From the NCBI RefSeq assembly GCF_023630205.1, contig NZ_JALPRR010000001.1:1-64000 (forward strand): a stretch of 64,000 nucleotides of DNA, read 5' to 3'. Under the pieces are notes generated by a model. That model had not been told where the DNA came from and made no database searches. It saw nothing but the letters and a program-made list of their open reading frames with translations. A program made the translations under genes and the position numbers. Of the stretch, positions 44,619 through 52,800 are shown piece after piece. This DNA comes from Pontibacter ruber (lineage in GTDB: Bacteria > Bacteroidota > Bacteroidia > Cytophagales > Hymenobacteraceae). Position 1 is the first letter of the stretch. Each line of letters begins with the position of its first letter.

Positions 44619-45373
44619 TGAACGAGTTAGCGATAAAAGACCTGCTATATAAACTGGCCGACGACGAGCTTATACTTGGCCACCGCAACTCCGAATGGAC
44701 CGGCTTTGGCCCGATACTAGAGGAAGACATTGCTTTCTCGTCGATGGCGCAGGATAAGATCGGCCACAGCCTAGCATTCTATACTTTGCTGAACGAGCTT
44801 GGCGAAGCAGACCCAGACACGGTAGCTTTCACACGCAACGCGGAGCAGTTTCATAACTCGCAGTTGGTAGAGCTGCCAAACGGAGAGTACGACTTTAGCC
44901 TGATCCGCCACTTCCTGTACGACAATGCAGAGATCGTGCGCTTTGAAATGCTGAGCCGCTCCAGCTACGAACCTATTGCCAAGGTTGCTACCAAGCTGAA
45001 AGGAGAGGTGAAATACCACGTACTGCACGCCAACACCTGGATCAAGAACCTGGGCGCTTCTACCGAAGAAGCCATCCTTCGCCTGCAGTCGTCGCTGAAT
45101 GAAGCGCTACCTTACGCACTGGGCATGTTTGAGCCATCAAAGTATGAGCAGGAACTGATCGATGCGGGTGTATACGAAGGCGAGGAAGCCGTGAAAGCAG
45201 AATGGCTGAAACGCATTCAGGCGGTACTGGAGAAAACAGACCTGAAGCTACCGGACCTGGAAAGTATAGAACCAAAATTCGGCGGCCGCTACGGACAACA
45301 CACCGAGCACCTGCAGCCGCTGCTGGATGAGATGGCCGAAGTGTTCAAGATCGATCCGACTGCTGAGTGGTAA
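44618..45373 (+). CDS. paaC: Phenylacetyl-CoA epoxidase, structural subunit C
   Basis: 251 residues, ferritin-like helical protein that pairs with PaaA. Family segments: LADDELILGHRNSEWTGFGPILEEDIAFSSMAQDKIGHS in the first third, LPNGEYDFSLIRHFLYDNAEIVRFE, and VKYHVLHANTWIKNLG. It supports the catalytic subunit and has no complete iron site. Two ATA-CTT or TATACTT heptamers fall inside the first 150 bases, for example the Ile-Leu codons of ELILG. It follows paaB with a one-base overlap. Confidence 0.94.
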   Translation: MNELAIKDLLYKLADDELILGHRNSEWTGFGPILEEDIAFSSMAQDKIGHSLAFYTLLNELGEADPDTVAFTRNAEQFHNSQLVELPNGEYDFSLIRHFLYDNAEIVRFEMLSRSSYEPIAKVATKLKGEVKYHVLHANTWIKNLGASTEEAILRLQSSLNEALPYALGMFEPSKYEQELIDAGVYEGEEAVKAEWLKRIQAVLEKTDLKLPDLESIEPKFGGRYGQHTEHLQPLLDEMAEVFKIDPTAEW

Positions 45374-45474
45374 TTCTTTGATGAAGGACAGTTTGACAAA
45401 GGACAAAAGACAATTCAATAAAGAATAATCTCCTTTGTCTTTTGTCATCAAGTCCTTTGTCCAGAAACAATAAC
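45374..45474. repeat. Hairpin spacer of reiterated GACAAAGG words between paaC and paaD
   Basis: The left part holds GACAAAGGACAAAAGACAA (45395-45413), and the right part holds CCTTTGTCTTTTGTC and CCTTTGTCC (about 45432-45462). Complementary words allow a long stem. It is the third operon spacer of this design in the window. Confidence 0.7.
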
Positions 45475-45960
45475 ATGAGTTTAACCAAGGAAGACATATT
45501 AACCCTGCTGGAGGAGGTAAAAGACCCTGAGATACCGGTGTTGTCACTGGTGGACCTGGGAGTGATCACGGGCGTAGAGATTTCGGATGAAGGCCACGTT
45601 ACTGTGAACATGACGCCTACCTTTGCCGGTTGCCCTGCCATGGATTACATGAAGAAGGACGTGGAGCGCACGCTCGAAAAGCATGGCATCAGCAAGTATA
45701 CTGTTAACATGACTTTCGACAAGCCCTGGGACAGCAACAAGCTTACGGAGAAGGGACGCCAGCACCTGAAGGAGTTTGGCCTGGCCCCGCCACCCAAGTA
45801 TGACCTGATCCTGGATCTGGATATTTTGGAGCATGTAAAGTGTCCTTACTGCGATAGCGAAGATACAACCCTCAGAACACCTTTCGGCCCTACCCTTTGC
45901 CGCTCCATGCACTACTGCAATAACTGCAGGCAAATGTTTGAGCAGTTTAAGCCGTTATAA
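45475..45960 (+). CDS. paaD: PaaD, probable Fe-S assembly factor for the epoxidase
   Basis: 161 residues from the ATG at 45475 (the frame extends 11 codons upstream into the hairpin spacer, so that start is rejected). The N-terminal MIP18/DUF59 domain is clear: LLEEVKDPEIPVLSLVDLGVITGVEI and VNMTPTFAGCPAMDYM. The C-terminal zinc-ribbon-like end carries CPYC and, about 27 residues on, CNNC (MHYCNNCRQMFEQFKP). PaaD is needed for an active epoxidase complex, likely maturing the Fe-S cluster of PaaE. It ends the operon before a strong terminator. Confidence 0.92.
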   Translation: MSLTKEDILTLLEEVKDPEIPVLSLVDLGVITGVEISDEGHVTVNMTPTFAGCPAMDYMKKDVERTLEKHGISKYTVNMTFDKPWDSNKLTEKGRQHLKEFGLAPPPKYDLILDLDILEHVKCPYCDSEDTTLRTPFGPTLCRSMHYCNNCRQMFEQFKPL

Positions 45961-46002
45961 GAGACGTTAGAATTTAGACACTAGTATATAAGACTTTATA
46001 AA

Positions 46003-46040
46003 AGCAGAAGCCTTCTCAAGTACATGAGAAGGCTTCTGCT
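46003..46040. terminator. Bidirectional terminator between paaD and the M3 peptidase
   Basis: A perfect 16-bp stem (46003-46018 with 46025-46040) with a six-base loop AGTACA between convergent genes. A TATACTT follows at 46049-46055. Confidence 0.9.
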
Positions 46041-46056
46041 CTTTACTTTATACTTT

Positions 46057-47787
46057 CTACAGTTTCTCCATCTCCTCCTGCACAAAGTCAGCAAGGCTCT
46101 TGATGTAATCGGTACTGAAATCGAATTTGATGCCGGCTGCCTGGTATACTTCGCCAATAGATACAGAGTAACCTAAAGCAAGTGCACGCTTGTAGGCTGC
46201 AAGTCCTACCGCAGGATTCTCTTTGTAGCTTTTCCAAACGGCAATGGCGCCAAGCTGAGCCATGGCATACTCAATGTAGTAGAACGGCACTTCGTAGATG
46301 TGCAGCTGTTTCTGCCAGACAAAGGGTTTATACTTCTCCAGCCCTTTCCAGCTCACAATCTTGTGGTTAAACGTCTCAAAGATGTTCACCCACTCAGTAT
46401 GGCGCTCTTCCTGCGTGTGCTGCGGATGTTCGTAGATCCAGTGCTGGAACTTATCCACGGTAGCTACCCACGGGAAGGTTTCAAGCACGCTTTCCAGGTA
46501 TGTTCTCTTGGCGCGGCGTAGCTCATCCTCATTTTCAAAGAAAGTATCCCAGTAATCCATTGAGATGAGCTCCATTGACATAGAGGCCAGTTCTGCCACT
46601 TCTGACGGCGGGTGCTTGAACGCGTTCAGGCTCATTTCGCGGGTCAGGAAGGAGTGCACAGCATGGCCACCTTCGTGCAACATCGTTACTACATCGCGCA
46701 GGCTGGAAGTCGCATTCATAAAGATGAACGGCACACCAATTTCATCCAATGGATAATTGTAGCCGCCCGGCGCTTTGCCTTTTCTTGACTCCAGATCCAG
46801 GTGGCCCATCGCACGCATCGTTGCCAGGCAGTCGCCCAGGTAGGTATCCAGTTTGTAGAACACCTGCACGGTTTTTTCCAGCAACTCCTCTCCTGTTTTG
46901 AACGGCTCCAGCGGCTTTTTTCCACTTGTGTCTACGTCCAGGTCCCAGGGGCGAAGTTCATCCACCTGCAGTTCTTTTTTTCGCTCTTCGTCAATGCGCA
47001 TGAGCAGCGGTACAATGGTTTGCTCGATGGAAGCATGGAAGTCGAAGCAGTCTTTTGGCGTGTAATCGAAGCGGCCTAAGGCAGCAAACATATAGTCGCG
47101 GAAGTTATCGAAGTCTGCGTTCTTGGCTACCTGGTTGCGCAACTGCAACAACTCATCAAACAGATCGTCCAGCTTCTGGCGGTCCTCTATGCGGCGCTCC
47201 TGCACGGCTTTCCAGGCTTCTTCGCGCTTGCTACGGTCGTTCAGTTTCAGGCGATCGGCAGCCCGTTGCAGGGTCATCTCCTCCCCATCTAGTGTCACGG
47301 TCATGGCCCCGGTTATAGCGGCATACTGCTGCTGTTTGGTGCTGATCTCGGTGTTCAGGGGGATGTTCTCTTCACGGAAGATTTCCAGCGCCCGTTCCAC
47401 ACCACGCAGGTAGATCCTGTACTTCTCCTGATCCAAGCCATTCACGTACGGTGAATGCATCAGTTTCTGGTTCAGCTCGTGGTCATAAGGAGCTACTTTA
47501 GGATCTATTTCGGATACAAAATATTGGAAGGCTTTTGTTATCTCTTCGTTTTGGGTATCGCAGGTCATGCGGATGTAGCGCCATCCCAAGTCCTCCGAAA
47601 GCACACTTTCCAGCTCGCTTCGGTCAGCCATCCACTTTTCCAACTCCTCTACCGAGTTTATCTCGCGGCTTTTTAGTTCTTCAAAGTATGGCTGAATCGT
47701 CTCCCAGGTATCTACTTTAAAATCCTCTGACAAATACACGCGCTTCTTACGCTCGGGTACCTGTATAGTAGATTCAGATTTGTTCAT
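46057..47787 (-). CDS. M3-family oligoendopeptidase (PepF-like)
   Basis: 576 residues, no signal peptide, so cytoplasmic. The zinc site HEGGH lies at 371-375 (HExxH in MLHEGGHAVHSF), with the third ligand Glu expected in the ELASMSMELIS stretch about 25 residues on. The rest fits the long helical oligoendopeptidase F-type fold. It degrades short peptides. It lies between paaD and paaE but has its own upstream gap, and a terminator separates it from paaE, so a role in phenylacetate use is unlikely. Confidence 0.92.
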   Translation of the reverse strand: MNKSESTIQVPERKKRVYLSEDFKVDTWETIQPYFEELKSREINSVEELEKWMADRSELESVLSEDLGWRYIRMTCDTQNEEITKAFQYFVSEIDPKVAPYDHELNQKLMHSPYVNGLDQEKYRIYLRGVERALEIFREENIPLNTEISTKQQQYAAITGAMTVTLDGEEMTLQRAADRLKLNDRSKREEAWKAVQERRIEDRQKLDDLFDELLQLRNQVAKNADFDNFRDYMFAALGRFDYTPKDCFDFHASIEQTIVPLLMRIDEERKKELQVDELRPWDLDVDTSGKKPLEPFKTGEELLEKTVQVFYKLDTYLGDCLATMRAMGHLDLESRKGKAPGGYNYPLDEIGVPFIFMNATSSLRDVVTMLHEGGHAVHSFLTREMSLNAFKHPPSEVAELASMSMELISMDYWDTFFENEDELRRAKRTYLESVLETFPWVATVDKFQHWIYEHPQHTQEERHTEWVNIFETFNHKIVSWKGLEKYKPFVWQKQLHIYEVPFYYIEYAMAQLGAIAVWKSYKENPAVGLAAYKRALALGYSVSIGEVYQAAGIKFDFSTDYIKSLADFVQEEMEKL

Positions 47788-47847
47788 AGCTTAATTCTAG
47801 GTGAATAAGCGGGTAATTTAGTTACTTCTCCTGAAAGTGCAAAAACA

Positions 47848-47874
47848 AAGCCATACCTTTTAAAGGTATGGCTT
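47848..47874 (-). terminator. paaE terminator
   Basis: AAGCCATACCTTT (47848-47860) pairs with AAAGGTATGGCTT (47862-47874), a 13-bp stem at the tight limit of loop size (the innermost pairs must open). On the minus strand TGTTTTTG follows. It lies 26 bases after the paaE stop. Confidence 0.8.
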
Positions 47875-47899
47875 GCATTTTTTATCAAACAATATATCT

Positions 47900-48982
47900 T
47901 TAGCCGATTTCGATCACCACATCGCTGGTGAGCGGGTGCCCTACGCAGTTCAGCACGTATCCTTCCTCAAGCTCGGCATCAGACAAACCTTCGCGCTCAT
48001 CCAGATGCACTTTACCGCTCAGGCACTTGCCCCGGCAGGCGGTACACAATCCAGCCTGGCAGGAGTATGGCAGGTCAACGTCCTGGTCCAGAGCAGCTTC
48101 CAGAATAGTCTGGTCTGGCTGCACCTCCACGCTGTACTCCGCTCCTTCGTAAATGATGGTAACCGTTTGGGTAGTTATCTCACCGTCGTTGTCTGTGGCT
48201 AAAACATCCCCGTGATGTTCCTCCTGTTGCTGCTCAAGTAATTTGTTGCTGACAAAGCTCTCGCGGAAAATACGATCAGCCGGAACATGCAACACGTTCA
48301 GAGCTCTTCGCACTTCTTCCATCATGCCCTCAGGTCCGCACATATAATACAGCGCATCTGCTGACTTGGCAATTTTCAGGCGCTCCAGAATTTTAAGGAC
48401 GATGCTTTGGTTCATGCGGCCGCGGTGGTCGCATGCCTGGTTGGGTTGGCTGTAGATGTATTCAACCTTTAGCCTGTCCGGGTTTGCCTGCTGCAGTTGC
48501 TGCAGTTGCTCTTTAAAGATCACAGTGTCTTCGTTGCGGTTGCCGTACAGCAGCGTAACTCTGCTGCCGGGCTCCTGTTGCAGCACCGTTTTAAGTATAG
48601 ACATGAGCGGCGTTATACCACTGCCTGCCCCCAGGAGTACGACGTCGCGCTGTTTGGCGGCATCGCATTCGAGGCAGAAGTTGCCAAGCGGTTCCATCAC
48701 TTTGATCTCGTCCCCTACTTTCACATTTTCCAGCAGGTAATTAGACATCACACCACCCGACACACGTTTCACTGTAACTGATAACCGGGTATCGTTTGGC
48801 GAACTGCTAAGCGAATAAGAACGACGAATTTCTTTGCCTTCAATCGGTAAGATCAGGGTCAGGAACTGACCGGGTTTGTAAGGTATGGTTTGCTTCTCGG
48901 GGTGTTCAAAATGTATGGTAATGGCATCTGAAGTTTCGCGGGTAATATCCACTACTTTCAGATTCATATAAGGGCTACTCAT
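47900..48982 (-). CDS. paaE: Phenylacetyl-CoA epoxidase reductase subunit E
   Basis: 360 residues. Ferredoxin-NADP reductase-like flavoprotein with a C-terminal plant-type ferredoxin domain; it passes electrons from NADPH to PaaA. Seen: the FAD motif RRSYSLSS at 53-60, the NAD(P) region LLGAGSGITPLMSILK near 116-131, YMCGPEGMMEEV near 220, and the [2Fe-2S] ligands Cys308, Cys313, Cys316 and Cys346 (CxxxxCxxC then a distant C). It is on the opposite strand from paaABCD and separated by the M3 peptidase, unlike the usual paaABCDE operon. Met6 (48967) is a possible start. Confidence 0.94.
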   Translation of the reverse strand: MSSPYMNLKVVDITRETSDAITIHFEHPEKQTIPYKPGQFLTLILPIEGKEIRRSYSLSSSPNDTRLSVTVKRVSGGVMSNYLLENVKVGDEIKVMEPLGNFCLECDAAKQRDVVLLGAGSGITPLMSILKTVLQQEPGSRVTLLYGNRNEDTVIFKEQLQQLQQANPDRLKVEYIYSQPNQACDHRGRMNQSIVLKILERLKIAKSADALYYMCGPEGMMEEVRRALNVLHVPADRIFRESFVSNKLLEQQQEEHHGDVLATDNDGEITTQTVTIIYEGAEYSVEVQPDQTILEAALDQDVDLPYSCQAGLCTACRGKCLSGKVHLDEREGLSDAELEEGYVLNCVGHPLTSDVVIEIG

Positions 48983-49250
48983 TTTTTCTATAGTTTGGCT
49001 CTACAAGGATTTTTACTAACCATATTTCCAGGCTGAAAGTTACGACAATCTATTCTGTTACCGGAAAGATTCGTATAAAAATTAGCGCTTTTGAACTTAG
49101 TATACGTACACGGACAAATCAATCAACGAGGAGAAACGAAGATTAAAAAAAAAGCTGCATTTTTACAGCAAGTTGTAATCACAACACCTAACGGGAAGGC
49201 ACTTTTTCCCGTATCTCCGTTCTTAGAAATCACATTCATTGAAAACAACA

Positions 49251-49805
49251 ATGCTCTACAAACTGACTCTCAAAAACTGTGAAAAAACCGTAGTGGTAGA
49301 CGACCACACCTACGAGTACATCCAAAAAAATGCGTACCTGCAGCAGATCGAATTCCTGAAGCACCTGCGCATCCACTCCAATGGGTACGCCTTCTTTCAG
49401 AAAAACTGGCCCCTGAAAAACGGAAAGTACCGCAACGAAACTATTTACCTGCACAAAATGATTGGGGAGCAGTTGCTGGAAAAACCTGAAAGCAACATCC
49501 GTCTCTACGTTCATTTCAAGAATGGCAACAAACTCGATTGCCGCCGCGAAAACCTGGAATGGGCACCGCTCTGCAAAATTGTTCGTAACACCTCCAAAAC
49601 CGAAAACAAACTTGGCGTGCGTGGTGTGCATAAAGAAGCGCAGAAATACCGGGCGATCATCCACCACAACAAGCAGCGCATCAACCTGGGTACCTTCGAA
49701 ACACTGCAGGAAGCAGCGCTTGCCTACAGCAAAAAGTCCGAAGAGCTTTTTGGTAAAACCAAGAGCCTGAAAACTCTTACCAAGTATGTAGAAGAACTTA
49801 CCTGA
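49251..49805 (+). CDS. AP2-domain protein with a degenerate HNH-like region
   Basis: 184 residues from the ATG at 49251 (a TTG at 49239 is also in frame). The middle (66-103) follows the HNH homing-endonuclease pattern: IYLHKMIG, then VHFKNGNKLDCRRENLEW. Intact HNH proteins read VDHINGN here; the catalytic Asp-His pair is replaced by His88-Phe89, so cleavage is doubtful, though the second Asn (Asn101) remains. The C-terminal 122-168 is a recognisable AP2 DNA-binding domain (GVRGVHKEAQKYRAIIHHN, INLGTFETLQEAALAY). It is probably a DNA-binding protein derived from a mobile HNH-AP2 endonuclease. It is not inside another gene and has no intron around it. Confidence 0.8.
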   Translation: MLYKLTLKNCEKTVVVDDHTYEYIQKNAYLQQIEFLKHLRIHSNGYAFFQKNWPLKNGKYRNETIYLHKMIGEQLLEKPESNIRLYVHFKNGNKLDCRRENLEWAPLCKIVRNTSKTENKLGVRGVHKEAQKYRAIIHHNKQRINLGTFETLQEAALAYSKKSEELFGKTKSLKTLTKYVEELT

Positions 49806-49854
49806 TTCTTCTTATACTTGCAGGGGCGGCTATACTTTCCGTCCGAGACTTTTC

Positions 49855-50556
49855 ATGAATACAGACAAAAAACTCAGCGAGATCCTGGGAAGGAACGCGC
49901 ATGCCTTTGCGCCGGTGTTTGACACCGACCTAAGTGCCGATAACGTGTGCCTCCTGGATTTTACGGCAGCCAACACAAGGCTGCAGCATACCGACCTGCG
50001 CGACACCGCAGCCTTTGATGAGGCCGTACAACACATGCTGGCCGAAAAGCAAGCTACCATTGGCGTGGGTGGTTACCTGGAGAACCGCGCTGTCTATAGC
50101 CGCAGTACCCATTTCAACGGTGCCGCGCAAAACCGGAGCCTGCACCTGGGAGTGGATGTGTGGCTTGAGGCGGGAACGGAAGTATACGCTCCGCTGGATG
50201 GAGTGGTGCACAGCTTTCAGGATAACGCAAACTTCGGCGACTATGGCCCGACCATCATCCTGCAACACGAGTTGGAGGGGGTAACCTTTTATACCTTGTA
50301 CGGCCACCTGAGCCGGACTTCGTTGGAAGGCTTAACAGTTGGAAAGTACATTAGTAAAGGGGAAGTAATTGCCACCGTAGGGCCGTACCCGGAAAATGGC
50401 GACTGGCCGCCGCACCTGCACTTCCAGGTGATGGCCGATATGGAAGGACGCTCCGGCGACTTTCCGGGTGTGGCTGCTACAGCAGAAAAAGAGCGTTACA
50501 GGCTCCTTTGCCCGAACCCGAACCTGATTTTGCAGAGCCGCCACCTGCCCCTGTAG
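49855..50556 (+). CDS. M23-family (LytM) metallopeptidase without a visible signal peptide
   Basis: 233 residues. The LytM zinc site is complete: His97-Gly-Val-Asp101 in LHLGVDVW, YGHL with His151, and PPHLHF with His187 and His189. The strand order and the EVYAPLDGVVHSFQ stretch are typical. M23 enzymes cut peptide cross-bridges of peptidoglycan, but the N-terminus (MNTDKKLSEILGRN) is hydrophilic and no export signal is seen, so the site of action is unclear. The first 90 residues are an unrecognised helical extension. It is followed by a 38-bp palindrome. Confidence 0.85.
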   Translation: MNTDKKLSEILGRNAHAFAPVFDTDLSADNVCLLDFTAANTRLQHTDLRDTAAFDEAVQHMLAEKQATIGVGGYLENRAVYSRSTHFNGAAQNRSLHLGVDVWLEAGTEVYAPLDGVVHSFQDNANFGDYGPTIILQHELEGVTFYTLYGHLSRTSLEGLTVGKYISKGEVIATVGPYPENGDWPPHLHFQVMADMEGRSGDFPGVAATAEKERYRLLCPNPNLILQSRHLPL

Positions 50557-50585
50557 TTGTCTATACTTAGATTTTTGACCATATT

Positions 50586-50623
50586 TGGCTCCGGCGCATA
50601 CTTGCAAGTATGCGCCGGAGCCA
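50586..50623. terminator. 38-bp perfect palindrome between M23 peptidase and MscS channel
   Basis: Left arm 50586-50604 and right arm 50605-50623 are exact reverse complements (GGCTCCGGCGCATACTTG outward to inward). The loop-side core is CATACTTGCAAGTATG, a back-to-back pair of the AAGTAT word. T-rich sequence follows. Confidence 0.85.
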
Positions 50624-50651
50624 TTTAAATTTTGTCAGTTATTCAATCCCC

Positions 50652-51443
50652 ATGTTTGATCTCCTTGATTTTGAACGTTACGGCACTACCATTACCAACT
50701 TTGTGATGGTGTATGGCATGCGGCTGGTATCAGCAGTGCTCACCCTGCTTATTGGCCTCTGGGTGATCAACCGCCTCAACAAGCTCATCTACAACCTGAT
50801 GGTGAAAAAGGAGGTGGACATTTCGTTGCGCCCTTTCCTGGCCAACCTGCTGGCCATCGTGTTCCGCATCCTGCTCATCGTACTGGTAATCGCGCAATTG
50901 GGTGTTGAGATGACCTCTTTCATAGCCGTGCTGGGTTCTGCCGGTCTTGCCATTGGCCTGGCGCTGCAGGGCAGCCTCTCCAACTTTGCCGGCGGCGTGC
51001 TCATACTTACCATCAAGCCCTTCCGGGTGGGCGATTATATTGAAGCACAGGGGCAGGCGGGTACCGTGCGCGTGATCAACATTTTCAACACCGTGATCAA
51101 AACAGCCGATAACAAAACGATCTACATGCCCAACGGCCCGCTGGCTTCGAGTGTGGTGGTGAATTACTCGGTAGAGAAGACCAGAAGGGTAGAGCTCCTT
51201 TTTACGGTAGGGCTAAACAATGACATCGGGTTGGTGCGCCAGATCCTGCAGCAACAAATAGCCGGTGACGCACGCGTGTTGCCGGACCCCGCGCCTGTCA
51301 TTGTAGTGACAAACCTTGCTGAAAGCTCCCTGACCCTAAGTATGCGCCTGTGGGCAAACAAAGACGATTACTGGAACCTGTACTGGGGCCTGAATGAAAA
51401 AGTAAAAGCTGCCTTTGACCAGCACAACATTGCCCGAAAGTAA
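50652..51443 (+). CDS. Small mechanosensitive channel, MscS family
   Basis: 264 residues from the ATG at 50652; an upstream in-frame ATG at 50610 lies inside the palindrome and is not chosen. Three N-terminal membrane helices (about 15-38, 60-80, 85-110). The third is the pore helix AVLGSAGLAIGLALQGSLSNFAGGVLI with the Gly/Ala packing typical of MscS, followed by the beta domain (PFRVGDYIEAQGQAGTV and YMPNGPLASSVVVNYS). It releases solutes on osmotic downshock. The single-gene unit ends at a 23-bp terminator stem. Confidence 0.93.
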   Translation: MFDLLDFERYGTTITNFVMVYGMRLVSAVLTLLIGLWVINRLNKLIYNLMVKKEVDISLRPFLANLLAIVFRILLIVLVIAQLGVEMTSFIAVLGSAGLAIGLALQGSLSNFAGGVLILTIKPFRVGDYIEAQGQAGTVRVINIFNTVIKTADNKTIYMPNGPLASSVVVNYSVEKTRRVELLFTVGLNNDIGLVRQILQQQIAGDARVLPDPAPVIVVTNLAESSLTLSMRLWANKDDYWNLYWGLNEKVKAAFDQHNIARK

Positions 51444-51455
51444 CGCTGGCAAGTA

Positions 51456-51506
51456 TAAAGCATAAAGCGGCAGCACCTGATGGAGGTGCTGCCGCTTTAT
51501 GCTTTA
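51456..51506. terminator. Bidirectional terminator after the MscS gene
   Basis: A perfect 23-bp stem (51456-51478 with 51484-51506) and a five-base GATGG loop between convergent genes. AAGTATA at 51451-51457 and TATACTT at 51511-51517 form an inverted pair around it. Confidence 0.93.
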
Positions 51507-51526
51507 AAGATATACTTATTTAACTG

Positions 51527-52741
51527 TTAGTCGAACTTGATGGCTTTTACCGGTTTGATGCGGGCAATCATGGCGGCAGGTATAAGTATAGCCAGCATGG
51601 TCAGCACCAGCGTGATCAGATTCAGTGCAATGATGATCCCGAAATTCCAGCTGATCGGTACGGTGTTCATGTAGTAATTCTCCGGGTCCAGCGGAATGAG
51701 TTTGAAGTAGTACTGCACGGCGCAGAAGCCAAGCCCGATCAGGTTACCCCAGAACATACCGATCAGGGTAAGGCGCAGGCCACGAAAATAAAACACCTGC
51801 CGTATCTGTCGGTCGGTGGCTCCAATAGCTTTCAGCACCCCAATCATGTTGATGCGCTCGATGATCATGATAAACACCGTCGATACCATGTTAAAGGTTG
51901 CCACAAAGATGATGAGCACCAGGAAAATGATCACGTTCTTGCGCAGCAGCTTCAGCCAATCGAACAGCTGCGCGTGCCGGTCGGTGATCTTCTCGAGCTG
52001 CAAGTCATAGTTCATCTTATCGAACACCTGGTCGGCCACCACATCTATCTGGTCAAAATCTTTCAGCACCACTTCAACGCCCCCTACCAGCGTATCGGGC
52101 CAGCCATTCAGCTCCCGAATGAGCTTCAGATCACCCATCACGAACACTTCGTCAAACTCCTCCAGCCCGGTATTGAAGATACCTGATACTTTTAGTTTGC
52201 GTGCCCGGGGCGGTTGCTGGATAAAATAAAATATCGCCTCGTCGCCTACTTTTAACCGGAGTTTGTTGGCAATGCGGCGGCTCAGCATCACGTCTTTGGA
52301 AGATGCCGTATCGTTGAAAGAGATCAGTTTACCCGCATCCAGGTTCTTTTGCATGGCACTCAGGTCGTAGTCTTTCGAAACACCTTTCAGCACCACGCCC
52401 AGCACTTCATCCTCTGTTTTGATGATGGCTGTTTTGCGGGCAAAAGGCTGGATATGCAGAATGCCCGGTATATCGTCGGTGCTGTTGATGCCGGTAGACG
52501 TGCTGATCGGAGCTCCTTCAAAAGAGTTGTTCGTATCGTACTTGCTGATTTGCAGGTGCGCCCCAAAACTGAAAATCTTGGCCCTGATCTCGTTGCGGAA
52601 GCCTTCCAGGATAGCAAAAGACACAATCATGATAGCAATGCCCGCAGCTATGCTTATAATTGCTATTTTTGTAACCGACGACGTAAACGAGCCGGACTGT
52701 ACTTCGGATATCTTTCGTGATATATACTTGGAGATGTTCAC
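51527..52741 (-). CDS. LolC/LolE-like FtsX-family ABC permease
   Basis: 404 residues. One N-terminal membrane helix (about 22-48, SVTKIAIISIAAGIAIMIVSFAILEGF), a large periplasmic domain, then three C-terminal helices (about 275-390) of the FtsX type, ending MIARIKPVKAIKFD. This is the layout of the lipoprotein-releasing permease that moves lipoproteins from the inner membrane to LolA. No LolD ATPase gene is adjacent, so the partner must be elsewhere. It diverges from the NamZ-like gene across about 60 bases. Confidence 0.88.
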   Translation of the reverse strand: MNISKYISRKISEVQSGSFTSSVTKIAIISIAAGIAIMIVSFAILEGFRNEIRAKIFSFGAHLQISKYDTNNSFEGAPISTSTGINSTDDIPGILHIQPFARKTAIIKTEDEVLGVVLKGVSKDYDLSAMQKNLDAGKLISFNDTASSKDVMLSRRIANKLRLKVGDEAIFYFIQQPPRARKLKVSGIFNTGLEEFDEVFVMGDLKLIRELNGWPDTLVGGVEVVLKDFDQIDVVADQVFDKMNYDLQLEKITDRHAQLFDWLKLLRKNVIIFLVLIIFVATFNMVSTVFIMIIERINMIGVLKAIGATDRQIRQVFYFRGLRLTLIGMFWGNLIGLGFCAVQYYFKLIPLDPENYYMNTVPISWNFGIIIALNLITLVLTMLAILIPAAMIARIKPVKAIKFD

Positions 52742-52800
52742 TCGCTTGCTTCTAAACCGCCTTAAAGATAGGTATGAAATTTGAATTCCACTCTATTACG

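Noticed and set aside
49091..49282. 63-residue frame upstream of the AP2 gene
   Set aside because: It starts at TTG, has no family look and overlaps the better-supported AP2/HNH-like gene.
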